This document shows positions 54,498 to 64,000 of a DNA stretch of 64,000 nt, one piece after another. Each line of letters begins with the position of its first letter. The first letter of the stretch is position 1. The stretch covers positions 1 through 64,000 of the forward strand of contig RFTK01000003.1 of the NCBI GenBank assembly GCA_009923505.1, written 5' to 3'. Source of the DNA: Betaproteobacteria bacterium. Its GTDB lineage: Bacteria > Pseudomonadota > Gammaproteobacteria > Burkholderiales > Burkholderiaceae_C. A program made the position numbers and the translations under genes. The notes under the pieces are model-generated. The model had not been told where the DNA came from and did no database searches. It saw nothing but the letters and a program-made list of their open reading frames with translations.

Positions 54498-56420
54498 TCA
54501 AAGTTTAGGTTGGTAGCGTAGAGTCGCGTAGAAACTGCTCCCAGGGGTGTTGTACCCATACGCCAATTGGTACTTACGATCGAATGCGTTGTCCAGCTTG
54601 ACTTGGGCAGACCATTCGGTGTCCAAGCGACGGCTGACATACAGAGACCACACAGAGTACCCCCCCATCGAATTGGTATCGTAATGAGAATTTTTACGCT
54701 CGCCGGATGCTATAACTCGCGCACCCAAATCAAAGCCTTGCCACTGGCGTGACAAGTTCACCGAACCGTAGTGTCTGGCGCGTCGCGACAGCTGTTCCTG
54801 GTGGGTCACGCTCCAAGGGTCTTGCAGTACCGCAGAAAAAAGCAGCTTGTAAGGTCCCCAACTCGACTGGGAGGTTGCCTCCCAGCCCTTGTTGCGTATT
54901 TCACCAATGTTTTCAGTAGCATAAGTGGGCGGTGGCATGTAATCAATGACATCCCGTCCAATGGATTCAAAATACACCAGTTTGGACAGGGAGTGTTCCA
55001 TTGTGTGGACCAAACCTACTTCTTGTGATCGATGTTTTTCTGGCTTCAGGTTCGAATTTTGAGAAACATCAAAAGCGGTCGGAGCCCTAAATCCACTAGA
55101 GACGGCAGACGTAATCATCCAATTTGAGTTCAGACGCCACCCTAGACCTATTAGCCCTGTGTTAGTGTGGGTGTTGTTTTGATTGTCATTCCCAGATGCG
55201 GTGTTCGTAACGACAACGCTGTCATGACGAGCATTGAGTTGCAGCGTCAATCTATCCCATTGACGATTCAAGCCGGCAAACACACCTTGCAATGAGCGCT
55301 TCATATTAAAAGCGTTATCGCCTGTTGCCGTGTAGGTGTCTTGTTGCGTATCAAATCCCATATTAATACTTGTTTTTGAATCGGCCTGCCATAAGGAGCT
55401 CCACTTTAACGTTCGTTGATCGCCCGTCATGGCCCCGTTTAGATAGCTGCCGTCGCCGGATCTGGGCTGCTGGTCATTTCGAAAATCAAGATAGCTGAGT
55501 GATGTTGCGGAGATGTCAAACCGCATTAGCCAATCCGGATTCAATTGTTTAAGAACATACAACCCCAAGGATTCGTTTTTCTTTTTAAATTGATGCGTAT
55601 CAGAGGATTTGTCTGACGGATAACTTAAAAATGAATCACCTCGGTCATAATCTAATTTGGAATCTAGGAGCGAAATTCTGGCCCCTAACTTCAATCCAGA
55701 ATCAACCTTTTTTTCCACCTTGCCTTGAAGATAGTCGTTCCGATAGCCATCCCGATCGGGATTGACTTTATTATTCTGGGCAGGATCCATGGCTGTGAAC
55801 CCTTTGGACTGGTTATGCCCAGCCATGATATTGAAGCGCAGCCCATTCGTATCGGCACTGTTGTAGCCGGCGTATGTGTCAGTTGTCTTGTAGGGGCCCA
55901 GGGTTATGGCACCAAATGCCTGTGGTTTGCCGTCGGCTTGACGTGTTTGCACGCTAATCACGCCGCCAATGGCTGCCTCGCCATAAAGGGCACCTGCATT
56001 GCCGCGAAGAATTTCGATTCTCTCGATAAGAGGCAAAGGAAATTCAGTCAACGTCAGGCTACCAATACTGTCTGTCTGGACCCGAACGCCATCGATCAGT
56101 AACAGCATGTTGGTGCTATCCTGACCACGAAGAAAAAAAGAAGTAACCGTACCAGGGCCCCCATTGCGTCCGAACTCAAAGCCAGCTTGTCCTTGAAGTA
56201 AGTCCGCTAACGTTGTGGCCTGAGAAGACTCGATTTGCTCTCGGGTAATGACGGAGGCCGAAGGTAACACCTCAGTCAAAGGTATTTCAAAGCGGGTGGC
56301 CGAAACCACAATAGGATTTAATTCGGGTGGTTGTGCCCAAGCGATATTGTTAAAACACAAAGTAAGCAGGCAGGTGAAAAACAAGGACCAGATTGGTCCG
56401 CGACAAGTGCGAAAACTCAT
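54498..56420 (-). CDS. btuB: TonB-dependent outer membrane receptor, vitamin B12 type (BtuB-like)
   Basis: Signal peptide, TonB-box-like NPIVVSATRFEIPLTEVLPSASVITREQIE, plug domain LLLIDGVRVQTDSIGSLTLTEFPLPLIERIEILRGNAGALYGEAAIGGVI, C-terminal NTPGSSFYATLRYQPKL. Confidence 0.92.
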   Translation of the reverse strand: MSFRTCRGPIWSLFFTCLLTLCFNNIAWAQPPELNPIVVSATRFEIPLTEVLPSASVITREQIESSQATTLADLLQGQAGFEFGRNGGPGTVTSFFLRGQDSTNMLLLIDGVRVQTDSIGSLTLTEFPLPLIERIEILRGNAGALYGEAAIGGVISVQTRQADGKPQAFGAITLGPYKTTDTYAGYNSADTNGLRFNIMAGHNQSKGFTAMDPAQNNKVNPDRDGYRNDYLQGKVEKKVDSGLKLGARISLLDSKLDYDRGDSFLSYPSDKSSDTHQFKKKNESLGLYVLKQLNPDWLMRFDISATSLSYLDFRNDQQPRSGDGSYLNGAMTGDQRTLKWSSLWQADSKTSINMGFDTQQDTYTATGDNAFNMKRSLQGVFAGLNRQWDRLTLQLNARHDSVVVTNTASGNDNQNNTHTNTGLIGLGWRLNSNWMITSAVSSGFRAPTAFDVSQNSNLKPEKHRSQEVGLVHTMEHSLSKLVYFESIGRDVIDYMPPPTYATENIGEIRNKGWEATSQSSWGPYKLLFSAVLQDPWSVTHQEQLSRRARHYGSVNLSRQWQGFDLGARVIASGERKNSHYDTNSMGGYSVWSLYVSRRLDTEWSAQVKLDNAFDRKYQLAYGYNTPGSSFYATLRYQPKL

Positions 56421-56501
56421 GATGAATACCCGGTTAGCACCCACACCGCCTTCCCCGACAGTGCTTGGGCTGTATGGTGGATTGCATACCACCGCCTTGT
56501 T

Positions 56502-56715
56502 GGCCGGTATCCGGGCTGACGGAAACAACCTCTGTCGCCTTCCCACAAGCTTGTTCAAGACTTGCAGTGGCAGTGTTGACAGAAGCGGAGCAACAGGGCT
56601 CGTCCGCTTGACCGTTGCGGGGGCAGCGCAGGTTGGGTGGTGTCGAGCCAGCGACATCCATCTCCTGCTTCCCGTTAAACTGCGCGAGTGTGAACCACCT
56701 ACGCGAGCACCAACG
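56502..56715 (-). ncRNA. Cobalamin (B12) riboswitch in btuB leader
   Basis: Minus strand contains TTTAACGGGAAGC, GCTGCCCCCGCAACGGT (56611-56627), GCCACTG, GGGAAGGCG (56536-56544) and B12 box CAGCCCGGATACCGGCC (56502-56518 region), in the canonical order. Confidence 0.92.
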
Positions 56716-56765
56716 CTCACAATTTTAAAATACATTAGGTCATATTTCAACCCACAGGTACCTGC

Positions 56766-58625
56766 ATGAGCAAACCCAGCCCGAAGTCAGCCAAGACCTC
56801 CAAGACCGCCAAAACCTCCAAGTCAACGACGCGAACTCGTCTCAAGCCCTCACAGTTGCGCTCGCGCGCCTGGTTTGACAATCCGGCCAACGCCGACATG
56901 ACCGCGTTGTACCTGGAGCGCACCATGAACTACGGCCTGTCATTTGACGAGTTGCAGTCCGGTCGTCCTGTGATTGGCATCGCCCAGTCGGGCTCTGACA
57001 TCTCGCCCTGTAACCGACATCACCTGGTGCTGGCCGAGCGCGTTCGAGAAGGTGTTCGCGATGCCGGCGGTATCGTGTTGGAGTTTCCGATCCACCCCAT
57101 CCAGGAAACCTGCAAGCGTCCCACGGCCTCACTCGACCGCAACCTGCAATATCTCTCGCTGGTGGAGTTGCTCTATGGCTATCCCATCGATGGGGTGGTG
57201 CTGACCACCGGTTGCGACAAAACCACCCCGGCCCAAATCATGGCAGCTGCCACCGTGGACATCCCCGCCATTGCGCTCAACTCGGGCCCCATGCTCAATG
57301 GTTGGTTTGACGGGGAGCGTACCGGCTCGGGCACCATCGTGTGGAAAGCGCGCGAGTTGATGGCGGCAGGCAAGATCGACTATCCGCAATTCCTCAAACT
57401 GGTGGCTTCCTCTGCGCCCTCGACCGGCCATTGCAACACCATGGGCACGGCCTCGACGATGAACTCGCTGGCCGAAGCCCTCGGCATGACGCTGCCCGGC
57501 AGCGCGGCTATACCCGCACCGTACCGGGATCGCCAGGAAATGGCCTACATGACCGGTCGTCGCATTGTTGAGATGGTGTGGGAAAACCTCAAGCCCTCGG
57601 ACATCCTGACCCGTAACGCCTTTGAAAATGCCATCGTGGTCAACTCAGCCATCGGGGGATCCACGAACGCGCCCATCCACATCAATGCCATTGCGCGACA
57701 CATTGGCGTGGAGCTGGACAACAACGACTGGGAAAAAATTGGCTACAACCTGCCACTCTTGGTCAATTTGCAACCGGCTGGCAAATACCTGGGCGAAGAC
57801 TTTTATCGCGCCGGGGGTGTGCCCGCGGTGGTGGCCGAACTGATCGAGCACGGCAAGATCAAACCCGCCCTCACCGCCAATGGCAAGACGCTGGCCGACA
57901 ACTGCAAAGGCCACTTCACCTCCAATGCGGACGTCATCAAGCCGTTCAAGAAGCCGATGCAGAAAAAAGCCGGATTCCTCAACATGAAAGGCAATCTGTT
58001 TGATTCGGCCATCATGAAGACCAGCGTGATCACCAACGAGTTTCGCCAGCGTTACCTGGAGAACCCGGCCGACCCCATGGCCTTTGAGGGCCGTGCTGTC
58101 GTGTTCGATGGCCCCGAGGATTACCACCACCGCATCGACGACCCCAAGATGAAGATCGATGCGAACACCCTGTTGTTCATCCGCGGCGTGGGCCCGGTGG
58201 GTTACCCCGGTGCCGCCGAGGTGGTCAACATGCGTCCGCCGGCCTACTTGCTCAAAAAGGGCATCACCTCCCTGCCCTGCATCGGCGACGGGCGTCAGTC
58301 AGGCACTTCAGGGTCGCCGTCTATCCTGAACGCCTCCCCTGAAGCCGCGACAGGTGGTGGGCTCGCCGTTCTCAAGACGGGTGACCGGGTGCGTATTGAC
58401 CTGAAAAAACGTACTGCCAATATTCTGATTTCAGATGAAGAGTTGGCCAAACGATATGCCGAACTGAAAGCCAAGGGCGGCTACAAGTATCCCAAGAGCC
58501 AGACGCCCTGGCAGGACATTCAGCGCGGACTCGTCGACGAGTTATCGAACGGCATGGTGCTCAAACCCGCTGTCAAGTACCAAAAAATTCACGCCACCTT
58601 TGGCGTGCCGCGCGACAACCATTGA
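56766..58625 (+). CDS. IlvD/Edd family dehydratase (aldonic acid dehydratase-like)
   Basis: [104 protein letters not shown]. Confidence 0.92.
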   Translation: MSKPSPKSAKTSKTAKTSKSTTRTRLKPSQLRSRAWFDNPANADMTALYLERTMNYGLSFDELQSGRPVIGIAQSGSDISPCNRHHLVLAERVREGVRDAGGIVLEFPIHPIQETCKRPTASLDRNLQYLSLVELLYGYPIDGVVLTTGCDKTTPAQIMAAATVDIPAIALNSGPMLNGWFDGERTGSGTIVWKARELMAAGKIDYPQFLKLVASSAPSTGHCNTMGTASTMNSLAEALGMTLPGSAAIPAPYRDRQEMAYMTGRRIVEMVWENLKPSDILTRNAFENAIVVNSAIGGSTNAPIHINAIARHIGVELDNNDWEKIGYNLPLLVNLQPAGKYLGEDFYRAGGVPAVVAELIEHGKIKPALTANGKTLADNCKGHFTSNADVIKPFKKPMQKKAGFLNMKGNLFDSAIMKTSVITNEFRQRYLENPADPMAFEGRAVVFDGPEDYHHRIDDPKMKIDANTLLFIRGVGPVGYPGAAEVVNMRPPAYLLKKGITSLPCIGDGRQSGTSGSPSILNASPEAATGGGLAVLKTGDRVRIDLKKRTANILISDEELAKRYAELKAKGGYKYPKSQTPWQDIQRGLVDELSNGMVLKPAVKYQKIHATFGVPRDNH

Positions 58626-58697
58626 TGGCCGACTGGGGGTCGGCATGCGTACCCCGCCCCACAGACTGAAGGCTGCGAACGGCCGATACTGGCACGC

Positions 58698-59372
58698 ATG
58701 TACCTGGATCGTCACGACGCCGCCCTTCAACTCGCCAGCCGTTTGAGTGCCTACCGGGGCCAACATGCCCTGGTGCTGGGCATTCCTCGAGGCGGCGTCC
58801 CCATGGCCCATTGCATCGCCCAGGCGCTCGAGGGTGAACTCGACGTCATCATGGCGCGCAAGATTGCCAATCCTTTGCTGCCGGAATATGCCGTGGGTGC
58901 GGTGAATGAAGACGGATGGGCGTACTACTCGCCATTTGCCGACACCTTGATTCGACACCCTGCCGAGCTGGACATTGAAAAGCTTCACCAACTGGATGTG
59001 ATGCGCCGTCGGCGCGCACAGTACACCCCGGCTCGGGAGCCCATCGAAGCCAAGGACCGACTGGTCATCGTGGTGGACGATGGCGTCGCCACCGGGGCCA
59101 CCATGGTGGCCGCCTTGCATGCGGTGAGGTCACGTCGGCCACGCAAGTTGGTGTGTGCGGTCCCGGTAGCGTCGCACGAGTCGCTTCGGCAGATACAGCC
59201 TTGGGTCGATGAGCTGGTGTGCCTGCAAACGCCCGTCAAGCTTGAGGCGATCAGTCAGCATTACCGCCATTTCCCACCCGTCAGTGACGCCGAGGTCATG
59301 CGCTGCTTGCGATCGCCGCCACCTCGAGCACAGGAACCCAGACATGAGTCCCAAGCAACTCGCGTTTCATGA
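58698..59372 (+). CDS. Phosphoribosyltransferase family protein
   Basis: LGIPRGGVPMA, PRPP-binding VIVVDDGVATGATMVAALHAVR. Confidence 0.92.
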   Translation: MYLDRHDAALQLASRLSAYRGQHALVLGIPRGGVPMAHCIAQALEGELDVIMARKIANPLLPEYAVGAVNEDGWAYYSPFADTLIRHPAELDIEKLHQLDVMRRRRAQYTPAREPIEAKDRLVIVVDDGVATGATMVAALHAVRSRRPRKLVCAVPVASHESLRQIQPWVDELVCLQTPVKLEAISQHYRHFPPVSDAEVMRCLRSPPPRAQEPRHESQATRVS

Positions 59373-59488
59373 TGATGCGCGGCTGCGTGATTGTCAATTC
59401 AGGTGTACTGGTCGCCAAGTCGGTTGAACTGGAAGGCCGCTTTGAGAACATCGGCGCTCAGTTACTTCCTGAAGTGACCGTGCGGTGA
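59344..59488 (+). pseudogene. Decayed GroEL (Hsp60) relic: N-terminal start plus a short internal segment, frameshifted and truncated
   Basis: Frame 1: MSPKQLAFHDDARLR; then +1 frame: [32 protein letters not shown], which resembles GroEL ...[25 protein letters not shown]...; the roughly 40-residue stretch normally in between and the rest of the protein are missing. Confidence 0.7.
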
Positions 59489-59519
59489 CAGACCCACACG
59501 CCTGACTTGAGGGTGTTGT

Positions 59520-60653
59520 TCAGCGCACCACCGTGATAGTTTCGCGTTTGCCCGCTTTGTAGGTGAAGAGCGTGAGGGCTCCATTCTTGATGTCACCTTT
59601 CTCGTCAAAACCAATGGTGCCTGTGACGCCTTTGTAGCCGGTGGTTTTGGCCAGCGTCGGCAAGTACTTGGCGGGGTCTGCGGAATTGGACTTGACCATG
59701 GCATCGACCATGACATTCACCGCATCGAACACATAAGGCGCATAGATCTGGACATCGGTGTTGAAGCGCTTTTTGTAGCGAACCGCAAAATCCTCCATGC
59801 CTTTCTTGAGCGCTCCGTCCACGCCACCCGCTTCCGCGCAGACCACCTGAGCATCGGCCATGGCATCTCCTGCCAATTTGGCGAGTTCCGCGGTACAGAT
59901 GCCGTCGCCGCCCATGAACTTGGCCTGGATACCCAACGCCTTCATCTGCTTGAGCATCGGGCCGGCCACGGCGTCCATGCCACCAAAGAAAATGATATCG
60001 GGCTTCTTACCCTTGAGTGTGGTGAGAATGGGCATGAAATCGGTGGCTTTGTCGGAGGTGAACTCACGACCAATCACTTTGCCACCAGCCGCCTTGACGG
60101 CTTTTTCAAATTCGTCTGCCACGCCCTGTCCGTAGGCCGTCCGGTCGTCGATCACGGCAATCGCCTGGCCTTTCAGGTCCTTGGTGGCATAGCGCCCCAG
60201 CAAGCCTCCCAGGTGCACGTCATCGGCCACCACGCGAAACGCGGTCTTGAAGCCTTGGCGGGTGTACTTGGGGTTGGTGGCCGAGGGGGAAATTTGGGGG
60301 ATACCTGCGTCGTTGTACAGCTTGGAGGCAGGAATGGTGGTGCCCGAGTTCAAATGGCCGATCACCCCGTTGATTTTCTGGTCGATGAGCTTTTGCGCAG
60401 CCGCCGTCCCTTGTTTGGGATCGGCCGCATCGTCTTCAGCCAGAAGCTCAAAGCGCACCTTTTTGCCCCCAATGGTCACCCCCTTGGCGTTGAGTTCCTC
60501 GATGGCCAGGCGCGCGCCATTTTCATTGTCCTTGCCCAGGTGGGCAATGGCACCGCTGACCGGTCCCACGTGGCCAATTTTGATGACTTCTTGGGCCTGA
60601 ACCAGACCCACGCCAACCATGAGGCCAGCTCCCAACAGCGCTTTCAATTTCAT
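59520..60653 (-). CDS. livJ: Branched-chain amino acid ABC transporter substrate-binding protein
   Basis: EVIKIGHVGPVSGAIAHLGKDNENGARLAIEELNAKGVTIGGKKVRFELLAEDDAADPKQG. Confidence 0.94.
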   Translation of the reverse strand: MKLKALLGAGLMVGVGLVQAQEVIKIGHVGPVSGAIAHLGKDNENGARLAIEELNAKGVTIGGKKVRFELLAEDDAADPKQGTAAAQKLIDQKINGVIGHLNSGTTIPASKLYNDAGIPQISPSATNPKYTRQGFKTAFRVVADDVHLGGLLGRYATKDLKGQAIAVIDDRTAYGQGVADEFEKAVKAAGGKVIGREFTSDKATDFMPILTTLKGKKPDIIFFGGMDAVAGPMLKQMKALGIQAKFMGGDGICTAELAKLAGDAMADAQVVCAEAGGVDGALKKGMEDFAVRYKKRFNTDVQIYAPYVFDAVNVMVDAMVKSNSADPAKYLPTLAKTTGYKGVTGTIGFDEKGDIKNGALTLFTYKAGKRETITVVR

Positions 60654-60738
60654 CGTGAACTCCTGATAAAGAATGCAATGCGACAGATTATGGGGGTGAA
60701 GTCACCCCTGGGTGCATCATGGGGACTTAGAAAAATCC

Positions 60739-61185
60739 CTAGTGTGTGTCAGCCTTCAGCGTCAAATCGTGTCGGGTGATGCTGTAGCCCCGGTCGGCGT
60801 AGTGTTTCCAGCGGCCGCGTGCCGCCTGACGATCTGCGTCATCCAGGGTGACGACCTCGATCACCCGCTCAAAGGACTCAAACCCGGCGGGTACAGAACC
60901 CCCCAGATTCACCAGCACCTGGTGGTGGGTGTCCAGCAACTCACGGGAGAGTGCCCCACACAGCACCACGCCAGAGGCTTGCACCTCTTGCGACGGGGCC
61001 GGCCAGCAGCAATGGGGGATGAACTCCAGGGGGGCAAAGGTCCACAACAGACTGTCCAGGTGCGGCAAGTCCTCTGGCTGAAGCATCACCACAACGCGAG
61101 CCCCCGCATGGGACGCCTTGCGCAGCAGCCGACACGCATAGGCCCACTTGTCAGGCGCATTGAAATGAAACGCCACCTCGGTCAT
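60739..61185 (-). CDS. holC: DNA polymerase III subunit chi
   Basis: TEVAFHFNAPDKWAYACRLLRKASHAGARVVV...LDSLLWTFAPLEFIPHC; downstream of pepA. Confidence 0.95.
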   Translation of the reverse strand: MTEVAFHFNAPDKWAYACRLLRKASHAGARVVVMLQPEDLPHLDSLLWTFAPLEFIPHCCWPAPSQEVQASGVVLCGALSRELLDTHHQVLVNLGGSVPAGFESFERVIEVVTLDDADRQAARGRWKHYADRGYSITRHDLTLKADTH

Positions 61186-61189
61186 GGCG

Positions 61190-62466
<1,277 letters not shown>

Positions 62467-62490
62467 AATGGCGGTTTTCCTTCTGTGGCG

Positions 62491-63606
62491 ATGTTATTCC
62501 ATTCCTCCCTGCGTCAGGAGCTGGCTCGTAGCCTGGCCGCTACCGTGCTGGTGCTGCTCACCATCGTGATGACGATGATGCTGATCCGCACCCTGGGCTT
62601 GGCCTCGCAGGGCAATGTCAACCCGTCCGAGGTGGGGTTGGTGTTGGGTTACACCATGCTGGGCCATCTGCCCACCTTGCTCACCATGAGCTTGTTCATG
62701 GCCATGGTCTGGACCTTTTCCCGCATGTTTCGAGACAGCGAGATGATCATCTGGCTCACCAGTGGACGCAGCCTGCTGAGTTTTCTGCGCCCCTTGTTGC
62801 AGTTTGTCTGGCCTATTCTGATCCTGGTGCTGTGCATGACCGTATGGGTCTGGCCCTGGTCGAATCAGCAGATCCAGCAGTTGAAAGACCGGTTTGAGCA
62901 GCGCGGCGACCTCGAGCGGGTGTCACCCGGCGAGTTTCAGGAATCGGCCAACGGGCAACGCGTGTTTTTCATCGACAAAGACCAGGTGCGTGACAAGGAA
63001 GGCCACAACGTGTTCGTGGCGGCCAACACCCCCAGTGGGCAGACGGTCACTTCCGCACAAACCGGTCGCATCGAGTCGCTCACGGACGGGCGATACCTCA
63101 TGTTGTCCGAAGGACAGCGCTTGGAAATTCGCCGGGACGATCAGCGCCTGCGCATCAGTGAATTCAAGCAATACGGCTCACAGGTGGGCGCCCAAGAGGT
63201 GGTCACGGTAAGCCCCGTGCCCAAAGCGATCAGCTCCTGGCAGTTGATCCAGCAACCCACGGCGGATCACCTGGCCGAGCTGGCCTGGCGTATCGGGCTA
63301 GGCTTGGCAGGTTTCAACCTGGTGTTGATAGCGCTGGCCATGGCGCGCATCAACCCCCGAGGCGCGCGCAACGGTCACCTCATCACGGCGTTCTTCACCT
63401 TCATCGTGTACTACAACCTCATCAACCTGGGGCAAAGCTGGATCTCGGCGGGCCGCATCAGCTTTGCAGGCCTCCTGGTCGTGCTGCATGGTGGGGCCTT
63501 CGCCATCGCACTGGGTTTGTTGTGGATGCGCGCGCGGCAATGGTCGGTGAGCGTCTGGTGGCCTCGCCCGGCAAGACCCGCCACGGCGCGAGGAGGCAGC
63601 GCATGA
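62491..63606 (+). CDS. lptF: LPS export ABC transporter permease LptF
   Basis: MLFHSSLRQELARSLAATVLVLLTIVMTMMLIRTLGLAS...MFRDSEMIIWLTSGRSLLSFLRPL; divergent from pepA, followed by lptG. Confidence 0.95.
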   Translation: MLFHSSLRQELARSLAATVLVLLTIVMTMMLIRTLGLASQGNVNPSEVGLVLGYTMLGHLPTLLTMSLFMAMVWTFSRMFRDSEMIIWLTSGRSLLSFLRPLLQFVWPILILVLCMTVWVWPWSNQQIQQLKDRFEQRGDLERVSPGEFQESANGQRVFFIDKDQVRDKEGHNVFVAANTPSGQTVTSAQTGRIESLTDGRYLMLSEGQRLEIRRDDQRLRISEFKQYGSQVGAQEVVTVSPVPKAISSWQLIQQPTADHLAELAWRIGLGLAGFNLVLIALAMARINPRGARNGHLITAFFTFIVYYNLINLGQSWISAGRISFAGLLVVLHGGAFAIALGLLWMRARQWSVSVWWPRPARPATARGGSA

Positions 63607-64000
63607 CCATCTTGCGCCGGCTGATTTACAGCGAGGTGTTGCTCACTGTGGGCTTTGTCTGCCTGGTTTTTCTGGGTCTCTTTTTCTTTTTCGATCTGAT
63701 TGACGAGTTGCAATGGGTGGGCAAAGGACGTGGCGGCGGATACCAGGCGACCCACGCCCTGACGTATGTGTCACTCATGGTGCCCAGTCACATCTACGAG
63801 GTGCTGCCCATTGCCGTGCTGATTGGCACCATCGCCGTCATGGCCCGGCTCGCTCAGAGCTCGGAGTTCACCATTTTGCGCACCAGCGGCTTGGGCCCCG
63901 TGCAAGCCTTGCGCACCCTGAGTGGCTTGGGACTTTTTTTTGTGCTGCTCACCTTTGTGGTGGGCGACTACCTGTCGCCCTGGGCAGATCGACAGGGGCA
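63603..64000 (+). CDS. lptG: LPS export ABC transporter permease LptG, truncated by window end
   Basis: MTILRRLIYSEVLLTVGFVCLVFLGLFFFFDLIDELQ...MARLAQSSEFTILRTSGLGPVQAL; ATGA-type overlap with lptF. Confidence 0.93.
   Translation, partial: MTILRRLIYSEVLLTVGFVCLVFLGLFFFFDLIDELQWVGKGRGGGYQATHALTYVSLMVPSHIYEVLPIAVLIGTIAVMARLAQSSEFTILRTSGLGPVQALRTLSGLGLFFVLLTFVVGDYLSPWADRQG

Noticed and set aside
56434-56661. 75-aa minus-strand ORF upstream of btuB
   Set aside because: Lies within the cobalamin riboswitch; not a leader peptide on available evidence.

Overview
This 64 kb window is mostly core chromosome of a GC-rich betaproteobacterium; gene content and order suggest Burkholderiales, near Comamonadaceae (inference). 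From left to right it contains: a branched-chain-type ABC transporter (livHMGF) running into an acyl-CoA catabolic cluster; tex; a patatin-like gene; esterase, ygfZ, mltG, tmk, holB, tatD and an ankyrin gene; an LD-carboxypeptidase; a fused tadA-haloalkane dehalogenase gene; guaA/guaB, rnfH, ratA, smpB; the typA-truB-rbfA-infB-nusA-rimP block; yejABEF; fabI; an Orn/Lys/Arg decarboxylase; tRNA-Ser(GGA); an orphan lipoprotein; a cobalamin-riboswitch-controlled btuBFCD operon; an IlvD/Edd dehydratase; a phosphoribosyltransferase; livJ, holC, a disrupted pepA, and lptFG. I found no CRISPR array, IS element, prophage or obvious undescribed defence system. The observations most worth checking are (1) a single-frame TadA-haloalkane dehalogenase fusion with a strong internal Shine-Dalgarno/ATG at the domain junction, (2) a short decayed GroEL relic downstream of the phosphoribosyltransferase gene, (3) a pepA gene with an internal deletion and frameshift, and (4) a perfect palindrome on the presumed promoter of the acyl-CoA cluster. 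All family assignments come from reading the translations; no database search was run.
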